From Pseudomonadota bacterium (GTDB taxonomy: Bacteria > Desulfobacterota > Desulfobacteria > Desulfobacterales > JAHIVH01), in NCBI GenBank assembly GCA_018816735.1, contig JAHIVH010000088.1, positions 1 to 64,000 of the forward strand: a stretch of 64,000 bases of DNA, in the 5' to 3' direction. This document shows, piece by piece, positions 17,901 to 26,544 of the stretch (position 1 is its first letter; every line of letters starts with the position of its first letter). Below the pieces are notes generated by a model that saw nothing but the letters and a program-made list of their open reading frames with translations, was not told where the DNA came from and searched no databases. Position numbers and translations under genes: made by a program.

Positions 17901-18115
17901 TGATAAACGAACTATATGCCTTGATCAAACAGAGCAATCTAAAAGCAGTTTCTTATCTGGAATCCATCAAAAATGATTTGGCAGGTGGCGGCCTCAATGA
18001 CAAAATTGAAGCTTTAGATAATCAAATCAATATGTTTGATTTCAATAGCGCCCAGGCCACCCTTCAGGAAATTGCCAAAGGACTAGGAATTACAATCAAC
18101 ACAGGGACAAAATGA
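14939..18115 (+). CDS. BarA-like hybrid histidine kinase with two receivers and an HPt domain
   Basis: A 1058-residue inner-membrane sensor. Order: TM1 (about 7-27), periplasmic helical sensor region (about 28-270), TM2 (IFILIIIIIVIILF), HisKA with SHEIRTPMN (His 322), HATPase with NAFKFT, DTGIGI and GGTGLGL, two REC domains (LIVEDNPS...IIMDVLLPGMDG and LLVEDNPI...LMDVQMPEMDG), and an HPt domain with VHTLKGVAGNF. All phosphorelay residues are present, so it can pass phosphate His-Asp-His to a separate receiver. The in-frame stop at 14930 leaves only TTG 14939 or ATT 14933 as starts. Its stop overlaps the next gene in ATGA, making the REC-HD-GYP protein the obvious target. Confidence 0.85.
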   Translation: MNQTKKIFIGYIALTTIIIAIGILSFLQNRELGEKVDYLTTEVSTKVKLADDIKFTILSMKNSVEKFIYLNKEEDNIEAEKNISKVIEIVVQAGTRLKGFPERDILAEIYNLTKDYITKYRNVVIRYNSRNDNKRTLQLLGKKIQSRLNRIQNPEENMVKLNHEFMAARIEVERYMAEYNFSFATNANVILEQIMESLEGYQPEDILLSIEDFKDDFEGLVLVTNKMDEEVKETIFPMAPQIVTLANDISNSAWKEMTQARDEVVKEVSSAKKIFILIIIIIVIILFAGGLLSASNQELAKAKEVTEASAKSKSEFLANMSHEIRTPMNAIIGMCELVSETDLNTKQKQYIKVINSSSRSLLALINDILDFSKIDAGKLDFENIPFSIRDIIEEVSDMYIEKVQEKSVEFILDIAPDVPRCIVSDPLRLRQVLSNLTTNAFKFTEKGEICVSVEVIDMHDVFVKLKFGVRDTGIGIDADKKDKLFNAFAQEDGSTSRKYGGTGLGLTICKKIAEMMGGEIWVESEKGKGSTFFFTTEFEVSTEGEEPETEAPKDLSQLKVLIVEDNPSTMMVIKRFVESFGFIAYMADSAESGLKMHEKAIEERKPFGLIIMDVLLPGMDGITASKLIKTDSRISPPPIIVISAIGSDAEVKRSLEAGVESFLIKPIKQSLLFDTTMEVFGYKKKDDPADNAKEESWEQEFENIEVLLVEDNPINQLVATEILEKVNILVDTANSGLGAIESIKEKTYDLVLMDVQMPEMDGLEATRLIRSDRTNINLPIIAMTANAMIGDREKCIDAGMNDYVTKPIDTNELFKTMSKWLKRTQKKEDIEAIPTKIVEVKLTEDELPAHLPGIDIESGLKRIGGNKKLFRKILKEFLKTYENVVIEIRDSFQAKDTELLARTVHTLKGVAGNFSAIELQEKALELETAIKQGKDDEFDDRLKTLETALNKVLDAARSIEPPPAVQDTQAGTHPAENKEIITSEVAPLINELYALIKQSNLKAVSYLESIKNDLAGGGLNDKIEALDNQINMFDFNSAQATLQEIAKGLGITINTGTK

Positions 18116-19152
18116 GCGATCAAAAGTCTAAAATATTGATTGTAGATGATGCGCCGGCAAATATTAAAGTACTAGGGCAGATTCTAATGGAGGACTATGA
18201 AATAAAAGTCGCCCCCAGCGGGTTCAAGGCGCTTGAAATTGCACAATCGCTCGACCCGCCGGATTTGATTCTTCTTGATATTATGATGCCCAAAATGAAT
18301 GGTTTTGAGGTTTGTGAGAGGCTCAAGGCAAATGCCAGAACAGCAAATATTCCGGTCATTTTTGTCACGACAAAAAGTGAGGAAGGCGATGAAGCCAAAG
18401 GGTTTGATCTGGGCGCAGTGGATTATATTCCCAAACCGGTGAGTCCGCCTATTGTCAGGGCAAGGGTAAAGACCCATCTTGCCCTGAAAAAAGCCCAGGA
18501 AGAGTTAAAAAATCAAAATCTTTTTCTTGACGAGGAAGTCAGAAAACGAACCAATGAGCTTCTTCAATCCCAGATAGAAATACTTGAAAGACTGGGTATG
18601 GCATCTGAGTACAGGGATGAAGATACCGGCCACCATATTCATCGGATGAGCACCTACTGCAAACTGTTGGGCGAATCTGTCGGACTGACACCTGAAATCA
18701 ATAAAAATTTCACGCTGGCCAGTACCATGCACGATCTTGGGAAAATAGGCATCCCAGATACGATTCTTCACAAACCTGCAAAACTTACAAAAGAAGAATT
18801 TGAAATCATGAAAACCCATACGACCATTGGCGCCGGACTTCTTGCCGGAAGTAATTCAAGAATCCTTCAAACCGCTGAAATTATAGCTCTCACGCACCAT
18901 GAACGTTGGGATGGAACGGGTTATCCAAATAGCCTTTCAGGGGAAGACATACCGCTTGTAGGCAGGATATCAGGAATTGCAGATGTATTTGACGCCCTTA
19001 TATCAAACCGGCCATACAAAAAAGGATGGCCATTTGAAAAAGCAATTGAGGAAATTGAAAGAAACAGTGGCTCACACTTTGATCCCAGACTGGTGGAAAA
19101 ATTTTTGAAACTTAAACCAGAGCTGTTAAAAATTGTTCTTCATATAACTTAG
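18112..19152 (+). CDS. REC-HD-GYP response regulator, probable c-di-GMP phosphodiesterase
   Basis: A 346-residue RpfG-like protein. The receiver (residues about 7-125) has ILIVDDAP, the phosphate Asp in LILLDIMMP and the Lys in PKPVSPP. A helical linker leads to an HD-GYP domain with MHDLGKIGIP and THHERWDGTGYP, both canonical, so degradation of c-di-GMP is likely. It overlaps the kinase by ATGA and is followed 24 bases later by a close paralogue, so all three should be one operon. Confidence 0.85.
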   Translation: MSDQKSKILIVDDAPANIKVLGQILMEDYEIKVAPSGFKALEIAQSLDPPDLILLDIMMPKMNGFEVCERLKANARTANIPVIFVTTKSEEGDEAKGFDLGAVDYIPKPVSPPIVRARVKTHLALKKAQEELKNQNLFLDEEVRKRTNELLQSQIEILERLGMASEYRDEDTGHHIHRMSTYCKLLGESVGLTPEINKNFTLASTMHDLGKIGIPDTILHKPAKLTKEEFEIMKTHTTIGAGLLAGSNSRILQTAEIIALTHHERWDGTGYPNSLSGEDIPLVGRISGIADVFDALISNRPYKKGWPFEKAIEEIERNSGSHFDPRLVEKFLKLKPELLKIVLHIT

Positions 19153-19176
19153 GAGTTACTTTTCTAGGACACAGGC

Positions 19177-20217
19177 ATGGAGCGTAAACAAAAACAAACT
19201 ATTCTGGTCGTTGATGACACACCTACCAATATTAAAATCCTGGGCCAGATTTTGATAGAAGATTATGAAATCAGTATTGCGACCAGCGGGGCTCAGGCCT
19301 TGGAAATCATCGCTCAAAACAGGCCTGATCTGATTCTTCTTGATATCATGATGCCTGAAATGGACGGTTACGAGGTATGTGAAAGGGTAAAGGCTGACCG
19401 GCATACCCAGAATATTCCGGTAATTTTTGTCACAGCAAAGGACGAGGAAAGCGACGAGGCCAAAGGGTTTGAAATTGGTGCGGTGGATTATATCACCAAA
19501 CCGGTGAGTCCGCCTGTGGTAAAGGCAAGAGTAAAAACCCATCTCACATTAAAAGCAGCCAAGGAAGATCTGCAGAATCAAAACGCCATTCTGGATCAAA
19601 AAATCAAAAATAGACGCATGGAACTCAAGGCATCTCAGCTGGAAGCGGTTGAACGCCTGGGTCTGGCCTCGGAATATCGGGATGAAGAGACAGGCCTTCA
19701 TATTAAACGAATCAGTGCATATTGCCGGCTTATGGGGATTCATCTCGGCTTTTCAACAGAAGAAAATGAAAATTTTGCCATCGCAAGCACCATGCATGAT
19801 ATCGGTAAAATTGGTATTCCCGATCATCTCATCACGAAACCGGAAAAACTTTCAGAAGAGGAATGGGTCATCATGAAAACCCATACGACCATTGGAGAAG
19901 AACTCCTTTCAGGAAGCAGCTCCGAAATTCTTCAGGCAGCAGCCATCATCGCCCACACCCACCATGAAAAATGGGATGGCACCGGTTATCCCAGACGGCT
20001 GAAGGGTGAGGAAATTCCTTTGCCTGGAAGGATTGTGTGCATTTGCGACATGTTTGACAATCTTGTTTCAAAAAGACCTTACAAGGATTCATGGTCTATT
20101 GAAGATTCCCTTAAAGAAATCAAAAAGGAAAGCGGGACCTGTTTTGACCCTAAACTGGCGGATATTTTTGGAAAATTAGGACCGGAGTTGACAAAAATTC
20201 TTGACCTTTTCAAATAG
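19177..20217 (+). CDS. Second REC-HD-GYP response regulator (tandem paralogue)
   Basis: A 346-residue protein with the same length and layout as the gene before it. The receiver has TILVVDDTPTN, LILLDIMMPEMDG and TKPVSPP; the HD-GYP domain has MHDIGKIGIPD and THHEKWDGTGYP. The high similarity over the full length points to tandem duplication. Both receivers could compete for the same HPt phosphate. A short AGGA stretch precedes the ATG. Confidence 0.85.
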   Translation: MERKQKQTILVVDDTPTNIKILGQILIEDYEISIATSGAQALEIIAQNRPDLILLDIMMPEMDGYEVCERVKADRHTQNIPVIFVTAKDEESDEAKGFEIGAVDYITKPVSPPVVKARVKTHLTLKAAKEDLQNQNAILDQKIKNRRMELKASQLEAVERLGLASEYRDEETGLHIKRISAYCRLMGIHLGFSTEENENFAIASTMHDIGKIGIPDHLITKPEKLSEEEWVIMKTHTTIGEELLSGSSSEILQAAAIIAHTHHEKWDGTGYPRRLKGEEIPLPGRIVCICDMFDNLVSKRPYKDSWSIEDSLKEIKKESGTCFDPKLADIFGKLGPELTKILDLFK

Positions 20218-20227
20218 ATTCACTCGT

Positions 20228-20268
20228 TTTTTAAAAATAAAAAGGGGGAATGAGAAACATACCCCCTT
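20228..20268 (-). terminator. Terminator of rplM-rpsI
   Basis: Read on the minus strand, AAGGGGG/CCCCCTT arms (20242-20248, 20262-20268) with a 13-base loop are followed by a long T run. It lies 26 bases after the rpsI stop and may also slow transcripts from the convergent HD-GYP operon. Confidence 0.75.
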
Positions 20269-20293
20269 AAAATCGTCAGAATATCTGGAAATA

Positions 20294-20686
20294 TTAACGT
20301 TTTGAAAACTGGAATCTGGCTCTTGCGCCTTTCTGGCCGTATTTCTTTCTTTCTTTTATCCTTGGGTCTCTTGTAATAAAACCGGCCTTCTTGAGAACGG
20401 ATCTCAGATCGGGATCAGCCTGAATCAAAGCCTTGGTAATTCCGTGACGGATCGCACCGGCCTGGCCGACAACGCCTCCACCCAAAACCTTGACATTAAT
20501 ATCATAGACATCTGTATTTTTCGTAAGCTCAAGGGGTTCCATCAGAACCTGCTTGGCATAGGCACTGAAATATATATCAACAGGTTTGTTGTTCACGGTT
20601 ATGTTGCCGCTGCCCGGTTTAAGCCACGTTTTTGCAATACCGCTTTTTCGCTTTCCGGTTGCATAAAATACATTCTCTTTTTCCAT
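20294..20686 (-). CDS. rpsI: 30S ribosomal protein S9
   Basis: A 130-residue protein of normal length for uS9. It has the [17 protein letters not shown] start, the [15 protein letters not shown] core and the conserved basic C-terminus [17 protein letters not shown], whose last residues reach the P-site tRNA in known structures. It lies 21 bases after rplM in the standard L13-S9 order. Confidence 0.97.
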   Translation of the reverse strand: MEKENVFYATGKRKSGIAKTWLKPGSGNITVNNKPVDIYFSAYAKQVLMEPLELTKNTDVYDINVKVLGGGVVGQAGAIRHGITKALIQADPDLRSVLKKAGFITRDPRIKERKKYGQKGARARFQFSKR

Positions 20687-20707
20687 AGGATGCTCCAGTT
20701 TACTTGA

Positions 20708-21142
20708 TTATATTTCGAGAACTTCGGGTTTCTGCGATGCGTGTGGATGATCCGGACCTGCATAAACCCTCAGTTTCTTGTTCAATTGCCGGCCAAGTTT
20801 GTTCTTTGGCAACATTCCCTTAACTGCAAAACGGACAAGATCCTCAGGACGTTTCTCGAGAAGTTTTTCTGCGGTGATTTCCCTGAGCCCACCCGTATAA
20901 CCGCTATGGCGGTAATATGTTTTCTGGGCCAGTTTTCTTCCTGTAAGGACAATTTTTTCAGCATTGATAACAACAACGGAATCACCGGTATCTGAATGGG
21001 GTGTAAACAAAGGATTATGTTTGCCCCTGATGCGGGAGGCGATGACTGTTGCAAGCCTGCCTAAAATCATGCCCTCTGCATCAACCACAACCCACCGGGT
21101 CTCTGTATCCGAATTTTTTGCGCTATATGTGTACTTTTTCAC
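20708..21142 (-). CDS. rplM: 50S ribosomal protein L13
   Basis: A 144-residue uL13. The segments [39 protein letters not shown] and VKGMLPKN are all family hallmarks. First gene of the rplM-rpsI operon, with a likely promoter about 50 bases upstream. Confidence 0.97.
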   Translation of the reverse strand: MKKYTYSAKNSDTETRWVVVDAEGMILGRLATVIASRIRGKHNPLFTPHSDTGDSVVVINAEKIVLTGRKLAQKTYYRHSGYTGGLREITAEKLLEKRPEDLVRFAVKGMLPKNKLGRQLNKKLRVYAGPDHPHASQKPEVLEI

Positions 21143-21189
21143 TTACCTGCTCCTAACTCACTAAATAATAGAGAAAAAAGAATCTGCAC

Positions 21190-21218
21190 TAATTAATTGA
21201 ACTGCCTTCTGATGTCAA
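21190..21218 (-). promoter_or_regulatory. Probable sigma-70 promoter of rplM-rpsI
   Basis: On the minus strand TTGACA (21213-21218) and TAATTA (21190-21195) are separated by 17 bases, 48 bases before the rplM start. Confidence 0.55.
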
Positions 21219-21331
21219 GCAAAAATAAAAAAACAGCAAAAAAAATTTTAGTGTTTTAATAAATAAAGTTACCCATTAAGAAAACTATTTTGTATAACAT
21301 GATTTTTCTGACTTGGCCATAAACTTTTTAA

Positions 21332-21685
21332 TCAGAAAAATAATTTACGTCGAAAAAGAAAAAATACAGCGCCCAGAATACAGAAACCCGCCCATACATA
21401 ATCAAGCGTTATTCTTTCCTTGAGGTAAAATATTGAAAAGGGGACAAAAACAATCAGCGTAATCACTTCCTGAATAATTTTGAGTTGAGCGACAGTCATC
21501 ACCGAATGGCCAATGCGGTTGGCAGGGACTTGAAGCATATATTCAAAAAGAGCAATGCCCCAGCTTAAAAGTGCGGCGATAATCCATGGTTTCTGGGCCA
21601 GATTCCTGAGATGTGCATACCAGGCAAATGTCATGAATACATTACTTGCAAAAAGAAGGAGAACCGTAACAAAATATCGATTCAT
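21332..21685 (-). CDS. Small DMT-superfamily membrane protein (DUF486/DMT_6 type)
   Basis: A 117-residue protein with four hydrophobic helices. The phrases TFAWYAHLRN, SWGIALFEYMLQVPANRIG and QLKIIQEVITL are typical of the DUF486 (DMT_6) family, half-size relatives of drug/metabolite transporters with no defined substrate. It ends with an RRK tail. It follows the diguanylate cyclase gene by 9 bases on the same strand, so they may be co-transcribed. Confidence 0.8.
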   Translation of the reverse strand: MNRYFVTVLLLFASNVFMTFAWYAHLRNLAQKPWIIAALLSWGIALFEYMLQVPANRIGHSVMTVAQLKIIQEVITLIVFVPFSIFYLKERITLDYVWAGFCILGAVFFLFRRKLFF

Positions 21686-21694
21686 GATCCCATC

Positions 21695-22648
21695 CTATCC
21701 CGTTTTCTCCACGCGGTTTCGTCCCATTTGCTTTCCCGAATATAATGCCCTGTCTGCCAGTTTAATACATTCATCCACAGCAAGCCCGGCTCGAAATTCA
21801 ACAACACCGAAACTCATGCTCAGGGACAAGGATTTTTCCTTGAAACTGAACATATGATCTGCCAAAAGCCTCCGTATTGCATCGGTTTTTTGAAATGCCC
21901 CATCAACGTGAGTTTCCGGAAGAAGCATGAGAAATTCCTCACCCCCCCAGCGTGAAACGGTATCCTGTTTTCTCAAGTTGTCTTCCAGAATACGGGCAAT
22001 GGACTCCAGAACAAAATCACCGCAATCATGCCCCCATGTATCATTGAACTGTTTAAAATGATCCACATCACCAATCACAACAGAAAAAGTCCTGCCGCCG
22101 CGTTCAACGCGTTCCTTCTCATCATTCAACCGTTTATAGATGGCACGCCTGTTCCACAGCCCAGTCAGGGGATCTGTCAGCGCTGCCTTCTCAAGTTTTT
22201 TCAAAGCAATACCCAATGCCTTATTTTTTTCATCAAGCATTCTATTGGTCACTTCAAGCTTTTCTTGATATGATTTGATCTTCAACTGGTTTTCAAGACG
22301 AATTGTTAATTCAGACATATTAAATGGTTTTGTGATGTAATCGCCGCCGCCTGCTTCAAAACCATTCACAATATCAGTTGGTTCTGTTCTTGCAGTTATA
22401 AAAATAATCGGGATACCCGCTGTTTTCTCATTTTTTTTCAAGGTGCGACACACATGATAGCCATCCATTTCCGGCATAATCACATCAAGAAGAATAATAT
22501 CCGGCATTTCTTTTTCAAGAAAGGAAATGGCCTGACGCCCGTTTATGGCAAAAGCGCTCTCATGCCCGATCGATTCAATCAACTCCCCAAGCACTCTCAA
22601 ATTTTCCGGATTATCATCCACGATCAATACAAGTTTGCCTTTTTCCAT
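21695..22648 (-). CDS. REC-GGDEF response regulator, probable diguanylate cyclase
   Basis: A 317-residue protein. The receiver (about 1-125) has LVLIVDDNPEN, IILLDVIMPEMDG and TKPFN. A coiled-coil linker leads to a GGDEF domain with DPLTGLWNRRA and the active-site form RWGGEEF, so synthesis of c-di-GMP is likely. No RxxD inhibitory site is obvious just before the active site. It is followed on the same strand after the large kinase gene at 22685-26194, which could phosphorylate it. It would act against the HD-GYP pair nearby. Confidence 0.85.
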   Translation of the reverse strand: MEKGKLVLIVDDNPENLRVLGELIESIGHESAFAINGRQAISFLEKEMPDIILLDVIMPEMDGYHVCRTLKKNEKTAGIPIIFITARTEPTDIVNGFEAGGGDYITKPFNMSELTIRLENQLKIKSYQEKLEVTNRMLDEKNKALGIALKKLEKAALTDPLTGLWNRRAIYKRLNDEKERVERGGRTFSVVIGDVDHFKQFNDTWGHDCGDFVLESIARILEDNLRKQDTVSRWGGEEFLMLLPETHVDGAFQKTDAIRRLLADHMFSFKEKSLSLSMSFGVVEFRAGLAVDECIKLADRALYSGKQMGRNRVEKTG

Positions 22649-22684
22649 TTGTTATCCTGAAAGAGAAAAAACAATTTTATGAGT

Positions 22685-25600
22685 TTACCGGATACCATTT
22701 TCCTCAATATCTGTGCTGAGTACAAAATCAGACATGGTTCTCACATCTTCCATGCATTGATATATTCTTTCCATGTCAAAACGATCGGCCATGGCTTTCA
22801 TCTGCTCGCCTTTTTTTAAAATGGTTCTTATGTCATATTCATTACCGATCTTTATAAGATTGTCCGCAAATTCCCGAATCGCTTTTATTCTGAATGCGCC
22901 GCGCATATCTTCCAGTGCAGGAAGAATGTCTGATTTAAATACATCCTCCAACCCGGAAACATTTCTCAAAGACGCAAATCCGTTTTCTTTATATTCTTCA
23001 AGCTTATTTTTGCTCTTATCAATTTTTTTAAATGGAATCGTTTTGCATAACTCCGCATAAAGCTGTTCCATAATTACCGGTTTTGCAAGAAATCCGTCAA
23101 ACAGGTCATCGTCCCTTTCGCCTGTGTCCATAAAATTGACCGAAGCCGTAAGTGCCATAATCGGAATATCCGATGTTTTCTGTCTTGATTTCAATTCTCT
23201 TGCAGAAACCCTGCCATCCATCACAGGCATTCTGATGTCCATGATAATCATGGCCGGATGAACTTCTTCCGCCAGAATAATCGCCTCTTCCCCATTTTCA
23301 GCAGTATAAACAGTCAAACCGGATTCGGTCAAGACATCCTTTAAAAGACTACGGTTGGACTCCACATCGTCCACGACAAGAATGGTGCTATTTTCAAACC
23401 GGACGCTCTTGATATCAAATGCATCCACATCCGCATGAATAATTTTTTCCGAAGACACATCGATCTCTCTTAAAATAAGCGTAAATGTGCTGCCCTGGCC
23501 GGGAGTGCTATCAACCTGTATTTCACTATGCATAAGCTCTGCCAGACGTTTGCTTATTGAGAGCCCCAGGCCGGTCCCGCCATACCGTCTGTCACTCTGC
23601 CCATACTGCTGTTTAAATGATTCGAAAATAATTTTCTGTTCACTCAAGGGGATGCCGATACCTGTATCCTGAACGGAAATGATAAGGTCGACTTTGGAGT
23701 GGTTCCGGTTTTTGAACAGCCTGTCAGCCGAAAGCCTGATAAACCCTTTATCGGTAAACTTGACCGCATTTCCCACCAGATTAAGAAGAATTTGCCTGAC
23801 CCGTGTTTCGTCAAGGATCAGCGCTTCCGGAAGGTTTTTATTGATGTCTATTTTTAATTCAATCCCCTTCTGCCTGATTTTTAATGCAAATATCTGTTCG
23901 ATTTCATTTAACAGGTGAAAAGGATTCACTGTCATTAATTGAATTTTCATCATTCCTGATTCAATTTTTGACAAATCGAGGATATCGTTGATCAGCTTCA
24001 GGAGGCTGCTTCCGGCTGTTTTGATGGATCTCAGATAACTCTTTGGTTTTTCATCATCAACAATTGCTGTCAAAAGCTCACTTAAACCGATCACAGCGTT
24101 TAAGGGGGTTCTGATTTCATGGCTCATATTTGCCAGAAACTCGCTCTTGGCCTTATTCGCCTCTTCCGCCACATCGACGGCTATCTTCAGTTCGTCCTCA
24201 TAGGCTCGACGCGCCGTAATATCCTCTATTACCGATAGAATAGCCAGTTCATCATCATAGAAAAAAGGAATTGAATTGACACTGGTATGCCTTATTCTCC
24301 CATCCTTGTGCTTCATTTGAATCTCAAAATTAACGGCACGGCCTTCTTTCTCCAATACATGAATTAATTTTTCTCTCTCTTCAGGATTGACATAAAAATT
24401 TTCAATTGAAAGCTTATGGACTTCTGACCTTGAATAACCCGATAAAGCGGATACTGTGTCATTAAAGGCGAGAAACCTGCCATCAAAGCTGCCGACGACA
24501 ATAGCAACAGGTGCAAGATTGAAAAGGGTTCTGAATCGCTCCTCGCTTTCTCTGAGCATTATTTCCGCTTTTTTTCGTTCCGTGACATCGCGCGCAACAC
24601 TTAATACAGCTTTTGTACCCTCATAATCAATCACCCTGGAATTAATTTCCATGGGGATTGCCCGGCCGTCCTTTCCCACGATTTCAATTTCAAAAATCAC
24701 ATAACCGTTTCTGTCAAGCTGATTAAGCTCATCAATAAGGACAGACCGGTCTATGGGTGATACAATTTCAGTCGGTCTTTTCCGGCTGATTTCATCACGG
24801 TCATACCCAAGGCGTATGAGGGCAATCCGGTTAACTTCAATAATCCGGCCTTCCATATCATGAATAAAAATAACATCACTGGCTGAATCAAATATCGTTT
24901 TGAACTTCAACTCTGACTTTCTGATGCTGTTCAACGCCTCAGCAAGCTTTATCGTTCTGTCCTGAACTTTTTTTTCAAGATCCTCATTAAGATCCTTTAT
25001 CTCCTCAACCATGTCCTTTCGGGTTTTTGTCCGCCAGACACCTTCCATCAGCAGATTGAGATGCCTTACGTCATAATCGTAATAGGGTGCCTCCTTGTTT
25101 CCGACACCGATAAGCGCCACAATGCGATCATCAATAAATATCGGCACATTCATATGACGGGCCAATGGCACATGCCCCTCAGGAAGTCCTTTGGTATAAG
25201 GGGTGTTTTTCCCATAATCATTTGTGATGAACGGTTTGCGCTGCCTGATGGCCTCTCCCCACAAGCCTGTTTTTTCGAGTTCATAAACGGTCTGGGGCTC
25301 CATGACCGAGCATTCCTTCATAATGTCCTTTGACCAGGCATAAAGAGTGAGAAGACGGGTATTTTCATCAAAAAAATAAATATACCCGATCGTGCTGTTT
25401 GTAATCTTCATGCCTGCGTCCAGGGCGTAATCCATGATTTCATTGGCCGAACACTCCACCATCTGGTTCAGGGCAAGAAGGGTTTTATCGGTCATCTCAT
25501 CCTGCTTGGACCGGAATTCGTTTTTTTTCTGCTCTGTAATATCTGTCACTACCCCAATGACATATTCCGGATTGTCTGAATTGTCCCTTACCATGGAAAC

Positions 25601-26194
25601 AGCCAGGTTCACCCATATGGTTTGGCCATCTTTTCTGATGAACCGTTTTTCCACAGTAAATGTGGAAATCACATTTTCAAGCAACTGCCTGAACTGGCTC
25701 GAATCCGTTTCAAGATCGTCAGGGTGTGTGATCTCCTGGAACGTCATTTTTAAAAGCACTTCGCCATCGTAGCCTGTAATTTGTTGAAAAGGTCTATTCA
25801 CACGAATGAATCTGCCATCAGGGGATGCCTGAACCATACCGATAGCCGCATGATCAAAGGTATTCCTGAACTGCTGCTCACTCTCCCGCAAGGAGGCCTC
25901 AATCGCATTTCGTTTATCAATTTCCTTGAACAGCATGTCATTCAAAACAGACAGTTCATTGGTGCGCTGTTTGACGGATGTTTTTAATTGTCTGTTGAAA
26001 AAATACATCAGCACGGCATAACAGATGCTAAGAAAAGCAAACACGCCACCCATAATCCAATACGTGCGGGGACTGATACTGGCCTTATCCGGTGAAGACA
26101 TCCATCCATTCGAGGCAAAGGCATTGCCTGCCCAAAGCAATAGTAATAAACATGCTGAACGTATACATGAAAAAAATCGGTGGTAATCGATCAT
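22685..26194 (-). CDS. Membrane PAS-GAF-PAS-PAS hybrid histidine kinase
   Basis: A 1169-residue sensor. A signal-like N-terminal helix and a second helix (about 45-67) enclose a very short periplasmic loop, so sensing is probably cytoplasmic. Then follow PAS1 (about 100-225), a GAF-type domain (about 235-405, with YIYFFDENTRLLTLYAWS), PAS2 and PAS3 (about 430-665), HisKA SHEIRTPLN (His 692), HATPase with DTGIGI and GGTGLGL, and a receiver with ILVVDDVESN and IIMDIRMPVMDG. The C-terminal helical region looks HPt-like in length, but I see no HPt histidine. It lies 36 bases upstream of the REC-GGDEF gene on the same strand, so the two likely work together. Confidence 0.85.
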   Translation of the reverse strand: MIDYHRFFSCIRSACLLLLLWAGNAFASNGWMSSPDKASISPRTYWIMGGVFAFLSICYAVLMYFFNRQLKTSVKQRTNELSVLNDMLFKEIDKRNAIEASLRESEQQFRNTFDHAAIGMVQASPDGRFIRVNRPFQQITGYDGEVLLKMTFQEITHPDDLETDSSQFRQLLENVISTFTVEKRFIRKDGQTIWVNLAVSMVRDNSDNPEYVIGVVTDITEQKKNEFRSKQDEMTDKTLLALNQMVECSANEIMDYALDAGMKITNSTIGYIYFFDENTRLLTLYAWSKDIMKECSVMEPQTVYELEKTGLWGEAIRQRKPFITNDYGKNTPYTKGLPEGHVPLARHMNVPIFIDDRIVALIGVGNKEAPYYDYDVRHLNLLMEGVWRTKTRKDMVEEIKDLNEDLEKKVQDRTIKLAEALNSIRKSELKFKTIFDSASDVIFIHDMEGRIIEVNRIALIRLGYDRDEISRKRPTEIVSPIDRSVLIDELNQLDRNGYVIFEIEIVGKDGRAIPMEINSRVIDYEGTKAVLSVARDVTERKKAEIMLRESEERFRTLFNLAPVAIVVGSFDGRFLAFNDTVSALSGYSRSEVHKLSIENFYVNPEEREKLIHVLEKEGRAVNFEIQMKHKDGRIRHTSVNSIPFFYDDELAILSVIEDITARRAYEDELKIAVDVAEEANKAKSEFLANMSHEIRTPLNAVIGLSELLTAIVDDEKPKSYLRSIKTAGSSLLKLINDILDLSKIESGMMKIQLMTVNPFHLLNEIEQIFALKIRQKGIELKIDINKNLPEALILDETRVRQILLNLVGNAVKFTDKGFIRLSADRLFKNRNHSKVDLIISVQDTGIGIPLSEQKIIFESFKQQYGQSDRRYGGTGLGLSISKRLAELMHSEIQVDSTPGQGSTFTLILREIDVSSEKIIHADVDAFDIKSVRFENSTILVVDDVESNRSLLKDVLTESGLTVYTAENGEEAIILAEEVHPAMIIMDIRMPVMDGRVSARELKSRQKTSDIPIMALTASVNFMDTGERDDDLFDGFLAKPVIMEQLYAELCKTIPFKKIDKSKNKLEEYKENGFASLRNVSGLEDVFKSDILPALEDMRGAFRIKAIREFADNLIKIGNEYDIRTILKKGEQMKAMADRFDMERIYQCMEDVRTMSDFVLSTDIEENGIR

Positions 26195-26478
26195 GGTATG
26201 CCAGGTAATGAAAAAGTTGAAAATGCGTTTAAAGCTGAATGAACTGTCTTCGATTTGAAAAATTCCTGGTAAAGAATGCCTGACTTCCTAAAGTGCAGAC
26301 CAGGGCAACAGTATTAAAATAATAATGGCACTTTATCAGACCCTTGACCCAATCTCAAATTAAAAATGATGGATCTTTTGGGATTTTTCACAAACTGATT
26401 GAATAACATTTCAGAATTCAATTGATATTTGAATGAATACCTTTGTCTGGCCAGAAAGCGTTTTGTTCTCGATTCCAA

Positions 26479-26508
26479 TTGACAACAGGCAGATCCAGAT
26501 AGTATAAA
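26479..26508 (+). promoter_or_regulatory. Probable sigma-70 promoter for the membrane protein at 26545
   Basis: TTGACA 26479-26484 and TATAAA 26503-26508 with an 18-base spacer, 36 bases before the ATG. The rest of the 350-base gap between 26195 and 26544 shows no gene. Confidence 0.5.
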
Positions 26509-26544
26509 TAGCCCCATTTTAATGAAACTGACTGATTGAGGATC

